NCBI RefSeq assembly: GCF_029844725.1
Contig: NZ_JAOCKJ010000008.1
Span: forward strand, 124,001 to 188,000
Direction of reading: 5' to 3'
Source of the DNA: Pantoea sp. GD03673
Lineage (GTDB): Bacteria > Pseudomonadota > Gammaproteobacteria > Enterobacterales > Enterobacteriaceae
Length of the DNA stretch: 64,000 nt
Part shown: positions 58,219-64,000 of the stretch, piece by piece
Layout of the letters: each line of letters begins with the position of its first letter
Numbering within the stretch: position 1 is the first letter of the stretch
Program-made: the position numbers and the translations under genes
Notes under the pieces: model-generated
What the model saw: the letters and a program-made list of their open reading frames with translations, nothing else
Database searches by the model: none
What the model was told of the DNA's origin: nothing

Positions 58219-58953
58219 TCAGGAAGGTTTGTTGCTGCCGTCATCGCCCGACAGTAATTCATCAAGCCGGTCACCGCCAACGTGACGGAAATCCTGACCT
58301 TTAACGAAATAGAAGATGATTTCGCAGATGTTCTGGCAACGATCGCCGATGCGCTCGATGGCGCGGGCACAGAACAGCGCCGTCAGCACGCTGGGAATGG
58401 TGCGCGGATCTTCCATCATGTAGGTCATCAGCTGACGCACAATACCTTCGTACTCTTTATCCACCTTCTTATCTTCACGGTAGATAGTGATCGCTTCATT
58501 GAGATCCATCCGTGCAAAGGCGTCCAGTACGTCATGCAGCATCTGCACGGTGTGACGACCCAGCGACTCAAGGCTAACCAGCAGCGGAAGATGCTGCTGA
58601 CCAAACTTCTCCAGCGCCGTGCGGCTGATCTTCTCGGCCACGTCACCAATGCGTTCCAGCTCAGAAATGGTTTTGATGATCGCCATCACCAGACGCAAAT
58701 CAATCGCGGTTGGCTGGCGTTTGGCGATGATGCGCACGCAGGCTTCATCAATCTCCACTTCCATCATATTCACCTTCTGGTCGCCGTCGATGACCCGCTG
58801 CGCCAGTTCCCCGTCCAGGTTGTGCATCGCGGTAATCGCATCGGTCAGCTGCTGCTCGACCATGCCACCCATGATCATTACCTGGGTGCGGATGTGCTCC
58901 AGTTCGGCATTGAACTGACCGGAGATGTGCTTATTCAGATTCAGATTATCCAT
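58219..58953 (-). CDS. phoU: Phosphate signalling regulator PhoU
   Basis: The 244-residue helical protein has two three-helix PhoU repeats with the metal-binding E/DxxxD patterns ([20 protein letters not shown] and [23 protein letters not shown]). It couples the PstSCAB transporter to PhoR, keeping the Pho regulon off when phosphate is high. Same length family and order as E. coli pstSCAB-phoU. Confidence 0.97.
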   Translation of the reverse strand: MDNLNLNKHISGQFNAELEHIRTQVMIMGGMVEQQLTDAITAMHNLDGELAQRVIDGDQKVNMMEVEIDEACVRIIAKRQPTAIDLRLVMAIIKTISELERIGDVAEKISRTALEKFGQQHLPLLVSLESLGRHTVQMLHDVLDAFARMDLNEAITIYREDKKVDKEYEGIVRQLMTYMMEDPRTIPSVLTALFCARAIERIGDRCQNICEIIFYFVKGQDFRHVGGDRLDELLSGDDGSNKPS

Positions 58954-58970
58954 GTCGATCTCCTGTCAGA

Positions 58971-59747
<777 letters not shown>

Positions 59748-59788
59748 TCATCTCTCTTATACGGCGCCGCACAGGGCCGCGCCGGAAG

Positions 59789-60679
59789 TTAACCGTGTTT
59801 ACCTTTGGCGAAAATGACCCGCGCCACAATGTTCAGCAGCAGCACGCAGAGGGTAATAATCAGCACACCCGCCCAGGCCAGGCTCTGCCATTCGGCGAAC
59901 GGGCTCATGGCGAATTTGAAGATGGTCACCGGCAGGTTCGCCAGCGGCTGCATCATGTCGGTGCTCCAGAACTGGTTCGACAGCGCCGTAAACAGCAGCG
60001 GGGCCGTTTCCCCGGCGATGCGGGCAATCGCCAGCAGCACGCCGGTGATGATGCCGGAGACCGACGCTTTCAGGGTGATGGCCGAGATCATCTTCCACTT
60101 GGGCGTGCCGAGCGCATAAGCTGCTTCACGCATGCTGTCTGGCACCAGCCGCAGCATATTTTCGGTGGTACGAATCACAATCGGCACCTGCAGTAACGCC
60201 AGCGCAATCACCCCGGCCCAGCCAGAGAAGTGCTGCATCTGCGACACCACCAGGGTGTAAACGAACAGCCCGACCACAATGGAGGGTGCCGAAAGCAGAA
60301 TGTCGTTAATAAAGCGGATCACTTCTGACAGGGCCGACTTACGCCCATATTCCGCCAGATAGATGCCCGCCATGATGCCCAGCGGTGTGCCGAAGAAGGT
60401 CGACCAGAAAATCAGTAAGCCACTGCCCGCCAGGGCGTTCGCCAGACCGCCGCCTGCGGTATTCGGTGGTGGCGTTGATTCGGTGAACAGGGACCAGGAG
60501 AGTCCGTCCACGCCGCGCGACACGGTGGTGAACAGAATCCACACCAGCCAGAACAGGCCAAACGCCATGGTCAGCAGCGACAGCGTCAGCGCAATTTTAT
60601 TTTTCGTGCTGCGCCAGGACTGCATTTTACGGCGTGATGCGTCCAGTTCGGCGCGCGCCTGAATTTCAATCGTGGTCAT
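59789..60679 (-). CDS. pstA: Phosphate ABC transporter permease PstA
   Basis: A 296-residue inner-membrane permease with six predicted helices and the EAA-loop region [33 protein letters not shown]. It forms the channel with PstC. Its start overlaps the pstC stop by 4 bases, so translation is coupled. Confidence 0.96.
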   Translation of the reverse strand: MTTIEIQARAELDASRRKMQSWRSTKNKIALTLSLLTMAFGLFWLVWILFTTVSRGVDGLSWSLFTESTPPPNTAGGGLANALAGSGLLIFWSTFFGTPLGIMAGIYLAEYGRKSALSEVIRFINDILLSAPSIVVGLFVYTLVVSQMQHFSGWAGVIALALLQVPIVIRTTENMLRLVPDSMREAAYALGTPKWKMISAITLKASVSGIITGVLLAIARIAGETAPLLFTALSNQFWSTDMMQPLANLPVTIFKFAMSPFAEWQSLAWAGVLIITLCVLLLNIVARVIFAKGKHG

Positions 60680-61638
60680 GAGCGCGCTCCTTCACTTTTC
60701 GCCAGCCGCATAATCATCAGCTTTGAAATCGCCAGTACGATAAAGGTAATCACAAACAGGATCAGCCCCAGCTCCATCAGCGCAGCGACATGCACACCCG
60801 ATTCCGCTTCCGCGAACTCGTTGGCCAGCGCCGAGGTGATGCTGTTACCCGGCATAAACAACGACGGGCTGTCGAGCTGGTAGGTGTTGCCGATAATAAA
60901 GGTCACGGCCATGGTCTCACCCAGCGCACGCCCCAGTCCCAGCATTACGCCACCAATCACACCATTTTTGGTAAAGGGCAGGACGATGCGCCAGATCACT
61001 TCCCAGGTGGTGCAGCCGATGCCGTAGGCTGACTCTTTCATCATCACCGGGGTCTGCTCAAAGACGTCGCGCATGACCGAGGCGATGTAAGGGATGATCA
61101 TGATTGCCAGAATCACCCCCGCTGCGAGGATGCCGATACCAAAAGCGGGACCGGAGAAGAGCTCGCCGACAATCGGAATGCCCGACATCACGTCGTTAAC
61201 CGGCGTCTGAAAATATTCGGCAAACAGTGGCGCGAAAACAAACAGGCCCCACATGCCATACACGATACTCGGGATAGCAGCCAGCAGCTCAATGGCGGTG
61301 CCCAGCGGGCGACGCAGCCAGCCTGGCGCGAGTTCCGTCAGGAACAGCGCGATACCAAAACTCACCGGCACGGCGATAATCAGGGCGATGACAGACGTCA
61401 CAAGGGTGCCGTAGATCGGAACCAGTGCGCCGAATTGTTCGTTGGGAGCATCCCAGGTTTTGGTCCACAGAAAGGCGAAACCAAACTTCTGGATGCTGGG
61501 CCACGAGGAGATGATCAGGGAGACAATAATGCCACCCATCAGTAACAGCACAATCAGCGCAGCCAGCCTGACCAGCGCGCCAAAAATTCTGTCACCTTGT
61601 TTGCCCGGGGCTTTGAATGCCGGCTTCGTTGCAGCCAT
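60676..61638 (-). CDS. pstC: Phosphate ABC transporter permease PstC
   Basis: The 320-residue permease has the PstC pattern: [31 protein letters not shown], then [21 protein letters not shown] and [25 protein letters not shown], the EAA-like loop. It pairs with PstA. It lies 87 bases after pstS, with a stem-loop between. Confidence 0.96.
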   Translation of the reverse strand: MAATKPAFKAPGKQGDRIFGALVRLAALIVLLLMGGIIVSLIISSWPSIQKFGFAFLWTKTWDAPNEQFGALVPIYGTLVTSVIALIIAVPVSFGIALFLTELAPGWLRRPLGTAIELLAAIPSIVYGMWGLFVFAPLFAEYFQTPVNDVMSGIPIVGELFSGPAFGIGILAAGVILAIMIIPYIASVMRDVFEQTPVMMKESAYGIGCTTWEVIWRIVLPFTKNGVIGGVMLGLGRALGETMAVTFIIGNTYQLDSPSLFMPGNSITSALANEFAEAESGVHVAALMELGLILFVITFIVLAISKLMIMRLAKSEGARS

Positions 61639-61665
61639 AGAAGTCTCAGTCTTCAGAGGTTATCA

Positions 61666-61684
61666 GGGCGGCAGGACGCCGCCC
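61666..61684 (-). terminator. Intercistronic stem-loop between pstS and pstC
   Basis: GGGCGGC and GCCGCCC pair around a 5-base loop. It has no T-run; in E. coli the pstS-pstC gap likewise carries stem-loops that let pstS be expressed above the rest. Confidence 0.55.
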
Positions 61685-61725
61685 GTAGGGTCTGACCAAA
61701 CCGCTGTCCGGTCAGGGTCGGTCAA

Positions 61726-62769
61726 TTACTGATAAAGCGCTTTACCAGAACTGTCTTTGATGTTCGCTTTCCAGGCGGCACGAATCTGTTGTGTCACGCT
61801 CTCTGGCAGCGCAGCATAGTCCAGCGCGGTGGCCGTTTTGCTGCCGCTTTTGTACGCCCAGTCAAAGAACTTCAGTACTTCAGCGCCTTTCGCCGCATTC
61901 GCCTGATCTTTATAAATCAGAATGAAGGTGGTTGAGGAGATTGGCCAGGCATCCGCGCCCTTCTGGAAGGTCAGGTCCTGTGCGAACGATTTGCTCCAGT
62001 CAGCGCCTTTCGCCGCATTACTGAAGCTGGTTTCGCTTGGTGCAACCGCTTTGCCATCCGCATCCATCAGTTTGGTGTAGGTCAGGTTGTTCTGTTTGGC
62101 ATAGGCATATTCCACATAGCCGATTGAACCCGGCAGACGCTGAACAAAGGCGGCGACGCCGTCGTTGCCTTTGCCGCCCAGACCCACCGGCCAGTTAACC
62201 GTGTTGCCTTTACCAATCTTGCTGTTCCAGTCCTGGTTCACTTTTGCCAGATAGCTGGTGAAGACGAACGAGGTGCCAGAACCATCAGCGCGACGCACCA
62301 CGTTGATGTTGGTTTCAGGCAGTTTTACCCCTGGGTTAAGTTTAGCGATCGCCGGGTCGTTCCACTTTTTGATGGTGCCCAGGTAGATATCACCGACGGT
62401 CTTGCCATCCAGCGTCAGCTGACCTGACTTGATACCGGGCAGGTTAACTGCCAGCACCACGCCACCAATCACGGTAGGGAACTGGAACAGACCATTTTTC
62501 TGCAGATCTTCATCTTTCATTGGCGCATCCGATGCACCGAAATCGACGGTTTTGGCGATGATCTGTTTCACGCCGCCAGATGAACCGATACCCTGGTAGT
62601 TAATTTTGCTACCGGTGGCTTGCTGATATTCTGCTGCCCACTTGGCATAAACCGGTGCCGGGAACGTCCCGCCAGCGCCAGTGAGATCGGTGGCCGCAAA
62701 AGCAGATACCGCGCTTACGGCGAAGGTGGTGGCGAGGATTCGGGCTACGGTGCTACGCATCAGTGTCAT
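61726..62769 (-). CDS. pstS: Phosphate-binding periplasmic protein PstS
   Basis: The 347-residue binding protein has a signal peptide ([25 protein letters not shown], cut before [14 protein letters not shown]). The phosphate-binding segments are [35 protein letters not shown] and [14 protein letters not shown]. It delivers phosphate to PstCA. The start at 62769 is analogous to the E. coli MKVMRTT start, with GGAGGG just upstream. Confidence 0.98.
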   Translation of the reverse strand: MTLMRSTVARILATTFAVSAVSAFAATDLTGAGGTFPAPVYAKWAAEYQQATGSKINYQGIGSSGGVKQIIAKTVDFGASDAPMKDEDLQKNGLFQFPTVIGGVVLAVNLPGIKSGQLTLDGKTVGDIYLGTIKKWNDPAIAKLNPGVKLPETNINVVRRADGSGTSFVFTSYLAKVNQDWNSKIGKGNTVNWPVGLGGKGNDGVAAFVQRLPGSIGYVEYAYAKQNNLTYTKLMDADGKAVAPSETSFSNAAKGADWSKSFAQDLTFQKGADAWPISSTTFILIYKDQANAAKGAEVLKFFDWAYKSGSKTATALDYAALPESVTQQIRAAWKANIKDSSGKALYQ

Positions 62770-62843
62770 GTTCCCTCCAGGGGAGAAAAGTCAGGCTCGG
62801 GGCCGTTTTAGTAAGAGTCTGTGATTGCTGCAGGAGGGAAAAT

Positions 62844-62894
62844 AGGACAGTTTGATGACAGTGAAATGTACGAAATATGACAGTTATGTGACAG
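62844..62894 (-). promoter_or_regulatory. Two Pho boxes of the pst operon
   Basis: On the minus strand CTGTCACATAACTGTCAT (62877-62894) and CTGTCATCAAACTGTCC (62845-62861) match the PhoB consensus of two CTGTCAT repeats 11 bases apart. They are about 75 and 110 bases upstream of pstS, as in E. coli. The Tn7-like end begins only 20 bases beyond them. Confidence 0.93.
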
Positions 62895-62914
62895 AGGGCC
62901 AGAATGAAGTGGGC

Positions 62915-63141
62915 TGTGGGATGCAAATAAAGTTTCATCCTAACCCTAAAAACAGAGAGAAACGTCGCGCGCTCTCCTATTCATAAAAAATCCCTTTTAT
63001 ATCAGTATGTTGTGAGCACTTACACCCGAGACTGGATCGTTTTGCCTTTCATGGGAGAGTGATTAAGGGCGCTAAAGTATCATCCTAATTTTCGCCCAGG
63101 CTCGAAAAATACGGTAAATGGTGAAAATAAAGATTCATCCT
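62915..63141 (+). repeat. Three TnsB-site-like repeats at the element end
   Basis: AATAAAGTTTCATCCT (62926-62941), GCTAAAGTATCATCCT (63071-63086) and AATAAAGATTCATCCT (63126-63141) share TAAAG-(2 bases)-TCATCCT, in the same orientation. Nothing coding lies here. Confidence 0.78.
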
Positions 63142-63436
63142 TTTCCGATGTTGCCCGTTCCAACATGTAAGCAGTCAGTCAGAAAAAACACATAGATCCA
63201 ATCCCTAGCGAGCATTGAGCTCTCTCATCCGTGCCAACTGCTCCAACCCTTGGACGCCCTAAATGCTTACCCAAAAAAATCAACACCTTCTTTTAAAAAC
63301 ACAATCAAAAATGACTCCCTTATATCCATTTAACCTAAACAGCCTTCCCCCCACTGCACTAGCTAGGGCTCGTAGTTCGGCGCAAGGCTGAAGTCGCTTG
63401 GCTGCTTCGCTGTGCAGATCCATGACCCACTTTCCA
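63142..63436. other. Non-coding spacer inside the element
   Basis: A+T-rich, with no recognised gene, between the element end and the protease gene. A 60-residue minus-strand frame overlapping the protease end (63280-63462) has no recognisable family. Confidence 0.4.
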
Positions 63437-64000
63437 TCAAACTCCCGGTTGTAGTTCCACAAGCATCTCGCGAGTCTTGCCGGCCCGCTCCACTAACAAG
63501 ACCACAACATCTCCAACGTTCTTGTCGTCTAGCCGGGCCTGTAATGTGGTGACGTCGTCGACGGCGATACCGTCGATGCTGATAACGCGATCGCCGGGCA
63601 CGATGCCGCCTGCGGTGACCTCGACGCCGACGAGCCCGGCCCTGTGCGCCGCCGAGCCCGGCGTCACGCGCAATACGAATACGCCCTTACTGCCGGTCAG
63701 CGCCTGCAGACGCGCGTTGAGCTGCTCATCCACCTCGATGCCCAGCGCCGGACGGATGTACTTGCCGGTCTTTATGAGTTGCGGCACCACGCGCATGACG
63801 GTATCGACCGGCACCGCAAAGCCGATGCCGGCCGAGGCGCCAGACGGACTGTAGATGGCGGTATTGATGCCGATCAGCCGCCCAGCCGAATCGAGCAGCG
63901 GGCCACCGGAATTGCCGGGGTTGATAGCGGCGTCGGTCTGGATCAGGTGGTCAATGGCCGGGCCACTGGCGTCGCCGGAAAGGGTGCGGTCAAGCGCCGA
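63437..64000 (-). CDS. DegP/HtrA-type serine protease, C-terminal part (runs off the right edge)
   Basis: The minus-strand frame is open from the stop at 63437 to base 64000, 187 codons. It contains the catalytic serine motif [24 protein letters not shown] and the loop region [25 protein letters not shown], then one PDZ domain ([33 protein letters not shown], and a C-terminal VELQPGV). The catalytic His and Asp lie beyond the edge. Such S1C proteases degrade misfolded envelope proteins. Codons are strongly G/C-ending, unlike the flanking Pantoea-type genes or the A+T-rich spacer, so it is foreign. It resembles the DegP-like gene of transmissible stress-tolerance islands (inference). Confidence 0.88.
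   Translation of the reverse strand, partial: SALDRTLSGDASGPAIDHLIQTDAAINPGNSGGPLLDSAGRLIGINTAIYSPSGASAGIGFAVPVDTVMRVVPQLIKTGKYIRPALGIEVDEQLNARLQALTGSKGVFVLRVTPGSAAHRAGLVGVEVTAGGIVPGDRVISIDGIAVDDVTTLQARLDDKNVGDVVVLLVERAGKTREMLVELQPGV

Larger units (their letters stand above)
62915..64000. mobile_element. Tn7-like transposon, left-end part (runs off the window)
   Basis: A terminus beginning TGTGGGATGCAAATAAAG lies at 62915, between the pst promoter and foreign DNA. Tn7 ends begin TGTGGGCGGACA and carry ATAAAG- or AAAATAG-type TnsB sites. Three such sites follow here, spread over 227 bp as in a Tn7 left end. Tn7 inserts just downstream of glmS with its left, cargo, end away from glmS; in enterobacteria pstS is the next gene, so the place and direction fit. 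TGGGC (62910-62914) is the candidate 5-bp target duplication. The rest, tns genes and glmS should lie beyond 64000. This is inferred, not proven. Confidence 0.7.

Noticed and set aside
63280..63462. 60-residue minus-strand ORF overlapping the protease stop
   Set aside because: No family resemblance and no ribosome site; codon pattern changes abruptly within it.

Overview
The window is a piece of an enterobacterial chromosome, most likely from Pantoea or a close relative in the Erwiniaceae. The evidence is the block mnmE-yidC-yidD-rnpA-rpmH / dnaA-dnaN-recF-gyrB with enterobacterial protein sequences, a single ibpA without ibpB, an IS1222-like remnant (IS1222 was described from Pantoea/Enterobacter agglomerans) and a 2-ketogluconate (kgu) operon. 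Assignments rest on recognised sequence motifs and gene order; no database search was run.

Layout. 1-5340 is a small accessory patch: an edge-truncated NIPSNAP-like gene, a GrpB-family gene, an MBL-fold hydrolase, an AraC/DJ-1 regulator, a decayed IS1222-like element, a truncated NTF2-like ORF and an XRE regulator with two membrane helices. 5346-20962 is core: rutE-like reductase, mnmE, yidC, yidD, rnpA, rpmH, the dnaA control region, dnaA, dnaN, recF, gyrB, a YhcH-type gene, yidA, yidR, yidQ and ibpA with a sigma-32 promoter and an RNA thermometer. 21205-28548 is a compact six-gene minus-strand operon (PP-loop ATPase, ATP-grasp ligase, class II glutamine amidotransferase, 2OG-Fe oxygenase, YbaK/YeaK-type deacylase, EamA exporter) divergent from a MocR regulator. 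It looks like an unrecognised pathway for a small amino-acid-derived or peptide product. avtA follows, then the kgu operon with its PtxS repressor and a palindromic operator, a second LacI regulator, yiaD, tag, a YhjY-like barrel, a membrane protein, dnaT-dnaC and a ROK regulator. 42212-43971 is an A+T-rich two-gene sce7726/sce7725 pair, a candidate defence module. 44307-52424 is the xylose regulon xylR-xylHGF / xylAB.

52425-56519 is the most unusual stretch. Two identical genes and one diverged gene encode about 80-residue peptides with a class II microcin-type double-glycine leader. They are interleaved with broken copies of xylB and of the 3' end of the neighbouring MFS gene. The copies record two events: an old duplication through a 7-bp microhomology, and a very recent unequal crossover that made a 1725-bp tandem repeat. 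No exporter or immunity gene is visible.

56873-62894 holds an MFS transporter and the Pho-regulated pstSCAB-phoU operon. At 62915 the chromosome is interrupted by what looks like the left end of a Tn7-like transposon: a TGTGGG terminus and three spaced ATAAAG-type repeats, at the expected place between pstS and glmS. It carries a G+C-rich DegP/HtrA-type protease gene that runs off the window, reminiscent of transmissible stress-tolerance islands.

Leading candidates for something undescribed: the microcin-like peptide/xylB amplification, the PP-loop/ATP-grasp/2OG cluster, and the Tn7-like island boundary.
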